Origin: Bacteroidales bacterium UBA6207
Lineage (GTDB): Bacteria; Bacteroidota; Bacteroidia; Bacteroidales; F082
Assembly: GCA_002421995.1 (NCBI GenBank)
Contig: DISP01000257.1
Span: 1-18,880, forward strand
Direction: 5' to 3'
DNA: 18,880 bases
In this document: one piece after another, positions 8,131 through 15,614 of the stretch
How the letters are laid out: each line of letters begins with the position of its first letter
Numbering within the stretch: the stretch's first letter is position 1
Notes under the pieces: model-generated
Database searches by the model: none
What the model saw: the letters and a program-made list of their open reading frames with translations, nothing else
What the model was told of the DNA's origin: nothing
Position numbers and translations under genes: made by a program

Positions 8131-9330
8131 ATGTTGGCTATTCAAATCACATTTTGGTTTCTGCTTTTCATCGTATTTTATTCTTACCTGGGCTATGGCA
8201 TCCTTTTGTTTATTTTGGTCAGACTAAAACGCATCTTCAGGAAATCCAACCAGCACACTGAATCTGACTATGAGCCAGAGGTTACGCTTTTCGTGGCTGC
8301 ATATAACGAAAAAGACTACGTCCATCAAAAAGTCAGAAACAGCTTCGAAATGGAGTATCCCTCCGAAAAGCTTTTTCAGGTTTGGGTAACTGATGGTTCG
8401 GATGATGGAACACCTGATATTCTAAAAAAATATGAAAATCAGTATGTTACTGTTTTTCATAAACCTGAACGCGGTGGTAAAATAGGCGCTATGAACCGTG
8501 GAATGTCGTTCGTAAAGACTCCGATTGTAATTTTTTCGGATGGAAACACCATGTTAGGTAAGGAAAGCGTGCGAAGAATTGTGAAGCTTTTCGCCGATCC
8601 AAAAGTGGGTTGTGTGTCCGGAGAAAAGCGAATATACAATAAAGAAAAAGATGCCGCTGCCGGCACCGAAGGTATCTACTGGAAATATGAATCGAAATTA
8701 AAGAAGTGGGATGCCGAGCTTTATTCTGTTGTTGGTGCTGCAGGTGAGCTGTTTGCAATACGAACCGAACTTTTTGAAGCCGTTGAGAAAGATACCTTAT
8801 TAGACGATTTCATTATTTCGCTGCGGGTGGCAATGAAAGGCTACACGATACAATATGATCCGGAAGCCTACGCCATTGAAACTTCTTCTGCCGATGTAAA
8901 AGAAGAACTGAAACGTAAAATCAGAATTGCAGCAGGCGGAATTCAATCTATACTGCGACTGCTTCCATTGTTGAATCTTTTCAAATTTGGCACACTCAGT
9001 TTTCAATATATCTCACACCGTGTTTTGCGCTGGACCCTGGCTCCACTTGCATTGCCTGTTTTGTTGATTTTGAATTTGTTTATGTTTATTAAACTGGACT
9101 ACAGTGATTTAACAAACATTTATGTATTATTGTTTTATGGCCAGTTGTTGTTTTATCTGTTGGCTTCGGTGGGATGGTTTTTCGAAAACAGGGCCATTAA
9201 GATCAAAGCCTTTTTCATTCCCTACTACTTTCTCGTAATGAATGTTGCAGTTTTGCTTGGAATGAAACGGTTTTTCAAGGGAAGTCAGTCTGTAAATTGG
9301 GAACGCGCAAAAAGAGGAAGTCAGACATGA
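8131..9330 (+). CDS. Membrane GT2 glycosyltransferase without QxxRW
   Basis: 399-residue membrane GT2 enzyme. One N-terminal hydrophobic segment (about 5-31) is followed by a GT-A domain: VAAYNE (55-60), VTDGSDDGT (86-94), FSDGNT (135-140) at the DxD position, GAAGELFAIR (202-211) and LLDDF (223-227) as the acidic catalytic motif. A basic RKIRIAAGG stretch (262-270) occupies the place of QxxRW. Three hydrophobic segments follow (about 301-322, 330-350, 360-378). The layout is that of PgaC/cellulose-synthase-like GT2 proteins, but the missing QxxRW argues for transfer of single sugars. It begins 2 bases after the FkbM stop and its TGA overlaps the ATG of the beta-helix gene, so expression of the three is probably coupled. 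Confidence 0.88.
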   Translation: MLAIQITFWFLLFIVFYSYLGYGILLFILVRLKRIFRKSNQHTESDYEPEVTLFVAAYNEKDYVHQKVRNSFEMEYPSEKLFQVWVTDGSDDGTPDILKKYENQYVTVFHKPERGGKIGAMNRGMSFVKTPIVIFSDGNTMLGKESVRRIVKLFADPKVGCVSGEKRIYNKEKDAAAGTEGIYWKYESKLKKWDAELYSVVGAAGELFAIRTELFEAVEKDTLLDDFIISLRVAMKGYTIQYDPEAYAIETSSADVKEELKRKIRIAAGGIQSILRLLPLLNLFKFGTLSFQYISHRVLRWTLAPLALPVLLILNLFMFIKLDYSDLTNIYVLLFYGQLLFYLLASVGWFFENRAIKIKAFFIPYYFLVMNVAVLLGMKRFFKGSQSVNWERAKRGSQT

Positions 9331-10961
9331 AATTAAGTGTTTGGTCATCGGTATTGCTATTGTGTTGCCTGCTAGCCAATATTGGTGTCCGGTCGCAATG
9401 CACACATTCAATTGCACCTGATCAAACAGATATTAATGGAGCAGGTATAGCTGCAGGCGATACCATTTGTCTTTTGGCCGGGTCAAAAAACTATCTTCAC
9501 ATCAGTCATCTCGTTGGCTCTGCCGCCAAACCTATCGTGATTATCAACCGTGGTGGCGCAGTAAAAATTGAAACAAATCATTTTTTTGGAATAAAATTCT
9601 CTCATTGTCAACACGTTAAACTTCTTGGCAATGGCAACATGGGCAATGAGTACGGCATACAGGTTTTAAAAGTGGAAAATGGTGCCGGCATCTCAGTGGA
9701 CGAGATGAGCAAAGAAATTGAAATAGCTCATGTTGAAGTTGCCCACACAAAGGTGGGAGGCATCTATGCGAAAACAGATCCGGATTGTACGTTTGCAGCT
9801 ACCAGGGAAAAATTTACATTAACGGGCCTCACGATTCATCATTGCTATATTCATGATATTGGCGATGAAGGAATGTATATAGGCAGCTCAAAATACACAG
9901 GGCAGCATCTGACTGATTGTGATACAATTGTGCTCCCTCATTTGATTCACAATGTAAGAATACATGACAATATTGTTGAGCGAACAGGCTGGGATGGCAT
10001 ACAGGTGAGTTCGAGTCCGGTTGATTGTTATATATACAACAATATTATTCACCATGATTCGTACCGGGAAACTCCAAACCAGATGTCGGGTATATTGATT
10101 GGTGGAGGCTCTGATTGTGATTGTTACAACAATCAGATTGTTGATGGAAAAGGCGACGGTATTGATGTTTTTGGCTATGGCGAAATGAAATTCTACAACA
10201 ACCTTATCATCAGAGCAGGTGCTAGCTATCAACCAAATGTGAATACGGCTTATCGTCATGGAATTTTTGTTGGAAATGCACCTGATAGTGCTGCAGCAAG
10301 GATAAAAATCATGCATAATACCATCATTTCACCCAAATCAACAGGTGTTCGGTTCTTTAATACCAACACAAGTAACAATCTGTTTTTCAATAATATAATC
10401 AGTAATCCCGGTTCATACGGAACAATGGGGAACAACGCCTATCTCAACACCGACGGTTCGAATGCCACAATAAACGGCAAGCAGAATATTTTTACGGAGC
10501 ATCCCGAAGTGATAGGTTTTGTCAATGCCGGCAATGATGAGTACGATCTTTTACCCGGCTCAAGGGCAGTTAACGCAGGTTTCAATGCAGGACTAAACAA
10601 CGTTGGATTCGATCTTCTTGACCGTCACAGACCACACAATGGTGCCTCTGATATAGGAGCCTATGAATGTCAGGCTGTGGATGCTGAGCTCCAGGAAACC
10701 GAAACACAAAATATTGCTAATTTGCACCCTAATCCATCAAATGGTAAGTTTTGGCTAAACATTGTGATGCAATCATCCGGAAGATTTACAATTCGTGTAT
10801 TCAACCCAAAAGGCATGGAGGTGGCACCATTGCTTTATCTTGATTACGTGAGCGGGATCAACTCCTTTGAAATGAATTTCACTGGTTTGGAAAAAGGAAT
10901 TTACTTTTTGATGATACAAAGCGAAAATAAAACGATCCGGACAAAATTTATTTTTGATTGA
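9327..10961 (+). CDS. Secreted right-handed beta-helix protein with T9SS C-terminal sorting domain
   Basis: 544-residue secreted protein. Residues 1-24 form a Sec signal peptide (hydrophobic core about 5-18, likely cut after VRSQ). Residues about 60-390 contain right-handed parallel beta-helix turns rich in Asn, His and Gly, for example IHHCYIHDI, IYNNIIHH, CYNNQIVDG, KFYNNLII and MHNTII. Residues 404-447 (YDLLPGSRAVNAG to DIGAYE) match the conserved end of the choice-of-anchor Q beta-helix proteins. Residues 466-544, starting LHPNPSNGKF, are a type A T9SS sorting domain, implying transport across the outer membrane and surface attachment. Such helices bind or cleave polysaccharides (lyases, epimerases, hydrolases), but no catalytic residues can be assigned. 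The open frame begins at 9297; the ATG at 9327 is chosen because it opens the signal peptide and overlaps the previous stop (ATGA). Confidence 0.9.
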   Translation: MKLSVWSSVLLLCCLLANIGVRSQCTHSIAPDQTDINGAGIAAGDTICLLAGSKNYLHISHLVGSAAKPIVIINRGGAVKIETNHFFGIKFSHCQHVKLLGNGNMGNEYGIQVLKVENGAGISVDEMSKEIEIAHVEVAHTKVGGIYAKTDPDCTFAATREKFTLTGLTIHHCYIHDIGDEGMYIGSSKYTGQHLTDCDTIVLPHLIHNVRIHDNIVERTGWDGIQVSSSPVDCYIYNNIIHHDSYRETPNQMSGILIGGGSDCDCYNNQIVDGKGDGIDVFGYGEMKFYNNLIIRAGASYQPNVNTAYRHGIFVGNAPDSAAARIKIMHNTIISPKSTGVRFFNTNTSNNLFFNNIISNPGSYGTMGNNAYLNTDGSNATINGKQNIFTEHPEVIGFVNAGNDEYDLLPGSRAVNAGFNAGLNNVGFDLLDRHRPHNGASDIGAYECQAVDAELQETETQNIANLHPNPSNGKFWLNIVMQSSGRFTIRVFNPKGMEVAPLLYLDYVSGINSFEMNFTGLEKGIYFLMIQSENKTIRTKFIFD

Positions 10962-10974
10962 AAAGCTTTACCTT

Positions 10975-11805
10975 ATGCTATCAGCACTAAAATCCTACAT
11001 CCCGGTGAAATTGGGATATATGCTACGCCGCATCAAACTCTATATCAGGGGATTAATGTATCGTGGCGACAATTTCTTCTGTCCGGTGTGTAATACGGGC
11101 TACCGCAGTTTCCTCGAAGGCGGTTTCAATCTCCCTGTTATCAAAGAGTTACAGATTGTTGGAGCCGGAAGACGTAAAAACGCAGTTTGTCCGGGATGCT
11201 CAGCAACAGACCGCGATCGTCTGGTTTATCTTGCATTACAACATAAAAAAACGGCTTTATTGCCGGCCGCAAAAATACTTCATATCGCTCCAGAACCCTC
11301 ATTGGTTCAATTCCTTAGCAGAAATCAAAAGAAACGAAACGCAGAATATATTCAAGGAGTAAAGTACCACGAAGGCTTTTACTATTCAAAGGATATACAA
11401 TTGATTGATCTTCTTGAATTGACTTTTGACAACAACACCTTTGATCTTATCATTTGCAACCATGTGCTTGAGCATATTGAGGATGACCGAAAAGCGATGC
11501 GCGAACTGTGCAGGGTTTTAAAACCGGGGAAACATGCAATCGTACAGGTGCCGTGGTCACCAGTGCTCAATGTAACCTTTGAAGATGCAAATATAAAGTC
11601 GGCACCAGATAGAGAAAAATATTTCGGACAGTTTGATCATGTGAGGGTTTATGCAAGTGATTATAAAAACCGGCTTGTGGAAGCTGGCTTTGAGGTAAGG
11701 TTAGTTACACAAGATGATCTGGATTTATCAAATTATATGGTTGTCAATTACGGACTGAATCCTGCAGAAATACTGTTTCTGGTAACAAAACCACGCTCAT
11801 TATGA
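10975..11805 (+). CDS. Class I SAM-dependent methyltransferase with N-terminal zinc-ribbon-like cysteines
   Basis: 276-residue methyltransferase. CPVC (36-39) and CPGC (72-75) form a likely zinc-binding pair seen in a subfamily of sugar-cluster methyltransferases, followed by DRDRLVYLAL. The SAM-binding segment is ILHIAPEPSLVQF, the LHxAPE variant typical of this subfamily in place of a Gly-rich loop. LIICNHVLEHIEDD and the RVLKPGKHAIVQVPW strand are standard Methyltransf_11 elements. No membrane segment is seen, so it is probably cytoplasmic. A TTG at 10954 could start it seven residues earlier by overlapping the beta-helix gene; the ATG at 10975 was preferred. Its TGA overlaps the ATG of the downstream histidine kinase. 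The likely role is methylation of a sugar or a terminal residue of the glycan. Confidence 0.85.
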   Translation: MLSALKSYIPVKLGYMLRRIKLYIRGLMYRGDNFFCPVCNTGYRSFLEGGFNLPVIKELQIVGAGRRKNAVCPGCSATDRDRLVYLALQHKKTALLPAAKILHIAPEPSLVQFLSRNQKKRNAEYIQGVKYHEGFYYSKDIQLIDLLELTFDNNTFDLIICNHVLEHIEDDRKAMRELCRVLKPGKHAIVQVPWSPVLNVTFEDANIKSAPDREKYFGQFDHVRVYASDYKNRLVEAGFEVRLVTQDDLDLSNYMVVNYGLNPAEILFLVTKPRSL

Positions 11806-14171
11806 TCGGTTTCAGACGAAATATTGTCTTGATTATCCTATTGATATACAATTTTATATCATCAAACTCACTTATTGCCGGTAACTCCTCTCACAACCTC
11901 AATGCGGTACATAAGGAAATCACATTTTATCAGTTAACCGAAGTTCAGAATTACCTCAATGAAGTTCTCCTAACAAACGGAAACCCGCGCAAAGAACAAA
12001 ATGTGGTTCTTGATTACTATTTCGCCGGCGATCATCAAAAAGCCCTTTCAGTTTTATTAAGTCAACACACTGATATGCAATCAGTAAACAATCTCAATGT
12101 TAATGCACTCTATTCGGTTATACTTGAAAAACTTGAAAAAAATACAGAGGCAATTTCATTTTGGAAAGCCGGTTTAACCAAGCATCCCAATATGGAGAGC
12201 CGGGCTTCTAATGAAATTTTCTACCAGCTTTCCAGGATCCATAACGATCTTCAACAAGCGGCAAAAGCCCTGTTATTTGAACAAGCATTTCTTTTTGACA
12301 CCATAAATAATGGTGAATTTCAAAGGTTTGCACAATATAAGCTCGAAACGGCCCGAACTTTCCTCCTATTGAATGATACTGCACGCACACAAGCTGTTTT
12401 GAATGAATTGGGCGCAAATAACCAGGCAATTCGACTTGATTATCCGAATCTCTTAAAATACTTTAATCTTTTGCTATGGGCATCCGATTCAGGTCAGCTG
12501 CGACAAGATGCGGCCCATTTGGTCACAACCAACTATCAAAACCAGGCTGTCTATCTTCAAATAATTGCCGATCAATGCCTTGCAGCATTTAATACGACTG
12601 ACAAGGACATCGCAATCTTTCATCTGCAATCGTCCCTGACCAAAAACGCTTCCTTTCTTTCGATAATTAACAAAGTAATTGGTGACAAAAAAACGATGAA
12701 TGGGGCCATCAGGGAAAGTGGTTTCAAACGGTATAGCCTATCACAAATAATCGTTGTAATTGTTTTTTCGATGATTTTTCTTGGGTTGCTGCTATTTTTC
12801 ATGATAAGTTTCAGAAAATTCACAAAAATTATCAAGGAGAAGTTAGGACAAATTGCCACGAGCCAGCAAGAAGACGGTAGCTCAATTCAAACAGCTTTTT
12901 CAAATCTTGAAGCCTTGGTTAACGAACGCGAATCTGACCTTCAGAAAGAGATCATCGAGCGTGAACGGGTTGATGCGGAGCTTAACGAGGCTTTGTCGAA
13001 TACTGCTGAGGCAAATTTTCAAAAGAACGCATTTCTTTCAAATATCAGTCATGAGATAAGAACCCCACTCAATGGCATTATTGGTTTCTCGAGTTTGCTC
13101 GAAAATGAACTTGCTTTGCTCGAACAACCCGAAATGTTCGAGTATGCCAACTCTATTCAAAAAAGCGGGGAGAAGTTGCTTCATCTGTTGAATAATATCA
13201 TTGATATTAGCCGACTGGAAGCCAATGATTTGGAATTTAAAATTGAATCGTGCGAGATAAAAACTATTGTTGACGAAACAATACAGCATTTCATCGGAGC
13301 GGCAAATGAAAAAGGCATTCGTATTGTGAAAGAGATTTCTGCTGCTTTTGCCATGGCCGACAAGGATATGTTGCAAAAGGTGATCTACGAAATGCTCGAT
13401 AATGCTATAAAATTTACTGATAAAGGTTACATCAAAATCATCGCTGAAGAAGAGGCCGGGACTGACCAAATAAGAATCATAATTAAAGACACCGGAATTG
13501 GAATAGACGATAATTATCTTCCGGACCTTTTTGAGGCCTACCGGCATGAGAGTCATGGATATTCGCGTCAGTATCAGGGTGCTGCATTGGGAATACCACT
13601 TTCAAAGCAATTGGTTGAAAAAATGAATGGTTTGTTTAAAATTGAATCGCAGAAAGCTGCCGGCACCTCAGTATTCATTCAACTACCAAAAGCACAACAA
13701 CTTATGCCGATTATCGCTGAGAAGAAAGAGGGTGTGTTGGAGGATTACTCAGCAAAGCTCAAATCTTTGCTGAAAGGCGGGAAGGTGTTATTGGTTGAGG
13801 ACGACCTTGCCAGCAGAAAAATAATTATCAGGTTTCTGGAACCATTTGCTGAAATTATTGCCCTTGAAAATGGCGATGATGCCTTACATTTGATCCAATC
13901 TCAGAGCATGGAGCAGAAAGTTTTTACACTTTTTATCTTTGATTACAACCTGCCAACACCTTGGGACGGCGTAAAGCTGCTTCGAAAAATCAAAAGTGAG
14001 TTTCCGATTTACAAAGACATCCCGGCTATTTCAGAAACTGCTTATGCGATGTATGCAAATAAAGAGGAAATACTATCTGCAGGATTTGATGCTTTTCTTT
14101 CGAAACCGATTCAACGTAGATTTCTTTACGAAGAAATCATACAGATTTTTGACAAAAATTTCCAAAAATGA
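11802..14171 (+). CDS. Hybrid sensor histidine kinase (periplasmic helical sensor, HisKA, HATPase, receiver)
   Basis: 789-residue membrane kinase. A signal or anchor helix (about 7-26) precedes a periplasmic region (about 30-310) of paired helices resembling TPR repeats, a common sensor design in Bacteroidota. A membrane helix (about 313-337) and a coiled coil (about 360-405) lead to HisKA with FLSNISHEIRTPLNG (H417), an HATPase with DNAIKFT (N534), DTGIGI (563-568) and GAALGIP (593-599), then a receiver with VEDD (665-668), phospho-acceptor D714 in FIFDYN, T746 and K768. The ATP-lid GAALGIP departs from the usual GTGLGL. The ligand is unknown. The start overlaps the stop of the methyltransferase gene (ATGA), placing the kinase in the glycan operon; regulation of glycan or biofilm production is inferred from that. 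Confidence 0.93.
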   Translation: MIGFRRNIVLIILLIYNFISSNSLIAGNSSHNLNAVHKEITFYQLTEVQNYLNEVLLTNGNPRKEQNVVLDYYFAGDHQKALSVLLSQHTDMQSVNNLNVNALYSVILEKLEKNTEAISFWKAGLTKHPNMESRASNEIFYQLSRIHNDLQQAAKALLFEQAFLFDTINNGEFQRFAQYKLETARTFLLLNDTARTQAVLNELGANNQAIRLDYPNLLKYFNLLLWASDSGQLRQDAAHLVTTNYQNQAVYLQIIADQCLAAFNTTDKDIAIFHLQSSLTKNASFLSIINKVIGDKKTMNGAIRESGFKRYSLSQIIVVIVFSMIFLGLLLFFMISFRKFTKIIKEKLGQIATSQQEDGSSIQTAFSNLEALVNERESDLQKEIIERERVDAELNEALSNTAEANFQKNAFLSNISHEIRTPLNGIIGFSSLLENELALLEQPEMFEYANSIQKSGEKLLHLLNNIIDISRLEANDLEFKIESCEIKTIVDETIQHFIGAANEKGIRIVKEISAAFAMADKDMLQKVIYEMLDNAIKFTDKGYIKIIAEEEAGTDQIRIIIKDTGIGIDDNYLPDLFEAYRHESHGYSRQYQGAALGIPLSKQLVEKMNGLFKIESQKAAGTSVFIQLPKAQQLMPIIAEKKEGVLEDYSAKLKSLLKGGKVLLVEDDLASRKIIIRFLEPFAEIIALENGDDALHLIQSQSMEQKVFTLFIFDYNLPTPWDGVKLLRKIKSEFPIYKDIPAISETAYAMYANKEEILSAGFDAFLSKPIQRRFLYEEIIQIFDKNFQK

Positions 14172-14179
14172 GAAAATAC

Positions 14180-14210
14180 TTGCTATACCAATCATTTTAT
14201 TTTACATTTG
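14180..14210 (+). promoter_or_regulatory. Bacteroidota sigma-ABfr-type promoter for the response regulator gene
   Basis: The 80-base gap between the hybrid kinase and the response regulator contains TACATTTG (14203-14210), an exact match to the -7 consensus TAnnTTTG. A TTG (14180-14182) lies 20 bases upstream, within the 19-21 base spacing reported for the Bacteroides -33 element TTTG (here CTTG). Transcription would start near 14216, giving a leader of about 35 bases before the ATG at 14252. This would allow the regulator and the DUF1858 gene to be expressed apart from the long glycan operon. Confidence 0.55.
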
Positions 14211-14251
14211 CCCATTAAAACTTGGCAGATCCAATAATCAAAGTGTGAGCT

Positions 14252-14641
14252 ATGACCGGAGATAAACAAAATATCAGGATACTGTTGGTTGAAGACAATG
14301 AACTGAATCAGAAGTTTGCGATTGCTGTTGTTAGAAAACTCGGTCACCAGATGGATATTGCACCAAATGGAAAAATCGGAGTTGAAATGTTTCAGAAGAA
14401 TGCTTACGATTTGATTTTGATGGACATCCAGATGCCCGAAATGAATGGAATTGAAGCTACTCAGGAAATCAGACGCATTGAAGCTGCCGAAAACAAAGGT
14501 GCGCACATTCCAATCATCGCCGTAACAGCCTTTGCAATGGAGCAAGACAAAAGAAACAGTATGGACGCCGGGATGGATGATTTTCTGGCAAAACCATACA
14601 AACCCTTTGAGTTGGAACAAAAGATCAACCAGTATATTTAA
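14252..14641 (+). CDS. Single-domain response regulator (receiver only, CheY/Spo0F-like)
   Basis: 129 residues made of one receiver domain with no output domain. LLVEDNELNQ (11-20) supplies the acidic pair E14-D15, LMDIQMPEMNG (57-67) the phospho-acceptor D58, VTAFAME the switch Thr T92, and LAKPY the invariant Lys K114. The sequence is closest in style to receivers attached to hybrid kinases. Stand-alone receivers either signal by protein contact or shuttle phosphate in a relay. With a hybrid kinase immediately upstream and a receiver-kinase about 2.2 kb downstream, a relay role is plausible but not shown. It lies 80 bases after the kinase, behind its own promoter candidate, and 12 bases before the DUF1858 gene. 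Confidence 0.93.
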   Translation: MTGDKQNIRILLVEDNELNQKFAIAVVRKLGHQMDIAPNGKIGVEMFQKNAYDLILMDIQMPEMNGIEATQEIRRIEAAENKGAHIPIIAVTAFAMEQDKRNSMDAGMDDFLAKPYKPFELEQKINQYI

Positions 14642-14653
14642 ACAATTGTTCTA

Positions 14654-14911
14654 ATGATTCAAAAAGACATTGAAATTGAGGAACTTGTAAGGAGTTTCCC
14701 TTATTCTGTCAGGTACCTGATGGAAAAAGGAATACGTTGCATTGCTTGTGGCGAACCGATTTGGGGAACGCTTGAAGAAGCTGCAAAAGAAAAAGGATTT
14801 CAGGATGCAGATATTGCAGTTTTTGTGAGCGAAATGAATCAACTCGCTTCAGAATACCAGAATAAACAAGATACCAAAGAAAGGATTGTTCCCGGCAATC
14901 TGAACTTGTAA
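14654..14911 (+). CDS. DUF1858 / hybrid-cluster-protein-associated redox disulfide domain protein
   Basis: 85-residue protein of the DUF1858 type (TIGR03980-like). The domain fills residues 5-65: an N-terminal IEELVRSFP helix, YLMEKGIRC, a CIAC pair (C29, C32) and TLEEAAKEKG (39-48). This pattern occurs in small stand-alone proteins and as the N-terminal part of ScdA/RIC iron-sulfur repair proteins. The cysteine pair suggests a redox or metal-binding role, but no reaction is established for the family. It follows the response regulator by 12 bases on the same strand and is probably co-transcribed with it. No hybrid-cluster protein gene is visible in the window. Confidence 0.85.
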   Translation: MIQKDIEIEELVRSFPYSVRYLMEKGIRCIACGEPIWGTLEEAAKEKGFQDADIAVFVSEMNQLASEYQNKQDTKERIVPGNLNL

Positions 14912-14922
14912 TCTACACATTA

Positions 14923-14937
14923 TCCCTGCATCAGGGA
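14923..14937. terminator. Small perfect hairpin between convergent genes (possible weak terminator)
   Basis: TCCCTG and CAGGGA form a perfect 6-bp stem around a CAT loop, between the convergent DUF1858 and pdxH genes; the right arm overlaps the pdxH stop codon (14931-14933). No T-run follows on either strand, so a standard intrinsic terminator is not supported. It is listed because it is the only hairpin seen where transcription must end from both sides. Confidence 0.25.
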
Positions 14938-15557
14938 GCAAGTCTCACTTTTAACCATTCACCATTTTTCAGTTTATATGCAATTCTGTCGTGAAGCCGG
15001 TGGGCTCCGCCCTGCCAAAACTCATAATAATCTGGTGTTAAGACATATCCGCCCCAGCCTGCAGGCCTTTTAACATTGTCGCTTTGCTTTAAAAGCTCAT
15101 TCCGCGCTTTCATCAAATCCTCCATAGATTCGATCACATTGCTTTGTGGTGAAACAACTGCGCTTAGTCTGCTGTCAAGAGGTCGCGAATCGAAATATAC
15201 GTCTGATTCAGAAGCCGGTATTTTAGTCAACGCACCCTCAATACGTAGTTGTCGTTCCATATCAGGCCAAAAAAACAACATACTGGCAATCGGATTTGTC
15301 TCTATTTCAATACCTTTCTTGCTTTTATAGTTCGAAAAAAATACAAATCCGTTTTCTGTAATTTCCTTCAATAATACAACCCTGGAGGAGGATCTTCCGT
15401 GGCTTGTGGTTGACAACACAAAAGCATTGGCTTCAAAGGCATGAAACTCTATTGCTTTTTCAATCCACTCTTTTACGAGAACCATAGGATCGGCAGGACA
15501 AGTACTTTCATCAAGCGACTCTTTTCCGTATTGTTGCCGTAAATCATGTAATTTCAT
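14931..15557 (-). CDS. pdxH: Pyridoxamine 5'-phosphate oxidase
   Basis: 208-residue FMN enzyme that oxidises pyridoxine or pyridoxamine 5'-phosphate to pyridoxal 5'-phosphate, the last step of vitamin B6 synthesis and salvage, in the cytosol. The full family pattern is present: RVVLLK (59-64) and SNYKSKKG (75-82) at the FMN site, RQLRIEG (102-108), YFDSRP (121-126), SAVVSPQS (132-139) and the C-terminal substrate site RLHDR (187-191, with R187 and H189) followed by WLKVRLAP, which ends the protein as in E. coli PdxH. The open frame reaches 15602, but the ATG at 15557 (MKLHDLR) matches the family start, and the promoter-like TATTTTTG lies between the two. It stands alone on the - strand, with no visible link to the glycan or signalling genes. 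Confidence 0.96.
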   Translation of the reverse strand: MKLHDLRQQYGKESLDESTCPADPMVLVKEWIEKAIEFHAFEANAFVLSTTSHGRSSSRVVLLKEITENGFVFFSNYKSKKGIEIETNPIASMLFFWPDMERQLRIEGALTKIPASESDVYFDSRPLDSRLSAVVSPQSNVIESMEDLMKARNELLKQSDNVKRPAGWGGYVLTPDYYEFWQGGAHRLHDRIAYKLKNGEWLKVRLAP

Positions 15558-15576
15558 ATTCACATTTTTGAAACCA

Positions 15577-15603
15577 CAAAAATAACTAACTTGGCCATTC
15601 AAA
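15577..15603 (-). promoter_or_regulatory. Candidate Bacteroidota promoter for pdxH
   Basis: On the - strand TATTTTTG (15584 to 15577) matches the -7 consensus TAnnTTTG, 19 bases upstream of the pdxH ATG. A TTTG (15603 to 15600) lies 15 bases further upstream, shorter than the usual 19-21, so only the -7 half is convincing. The 57-base intergenic region must also drive the divergent gene at 15615, for which no clear element was found (CATTTTTG at 15563-15570 is a one-mismatch candidate). Confidence 0.35.
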
Positions 15604-15614
15604 CTTATGATCCG

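Noticed and set aside
9297..9326. Earlier start for the beta-helix protein
   Set aside because: It would add a basic ten-residue stretch before a well-formed signal peptide. The ATG at 9327 overlaps the preceding stop, as expected for coupling.
9888..10316. 142-codon open frame on the - strand
   Set aside because: It is a shadow of the beta-helix repeats; its Ile/Asn/Val-rich translation reflects the antisense of Asn-rich turns.
13038..13556. 172-codon open frame on the - strand
   Set aside because: It is antisense to the HisKA and HATPase region of the hybrid kinase, whose motifs are intact; the antisense translation resembles no family.
14192..14620. 142-codon open frame on the - strand
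   Set aside because: It is antisense to the response regulator, in which all receiver residues are intact.
14923..14937. Rho-independent terminator call for the hairpin
   Set aside because: The stem is perfect but only 6 bp long and has no T-tract on either side, so it is listed only as a weak possibility.
15558..15602. Longer N-terminus for PdxH
   Set aside because: The extra 15 residues are not part of the family, and a promoter-like element lies in this stretch.
15591..15614. TTG start for the DUF218-DUF1684 protein
   Set aside because: Possible, but the eight extra residues show no clear feature; the ATG at 15615 is in frame and directly precedes the basic residues and membrane helix.
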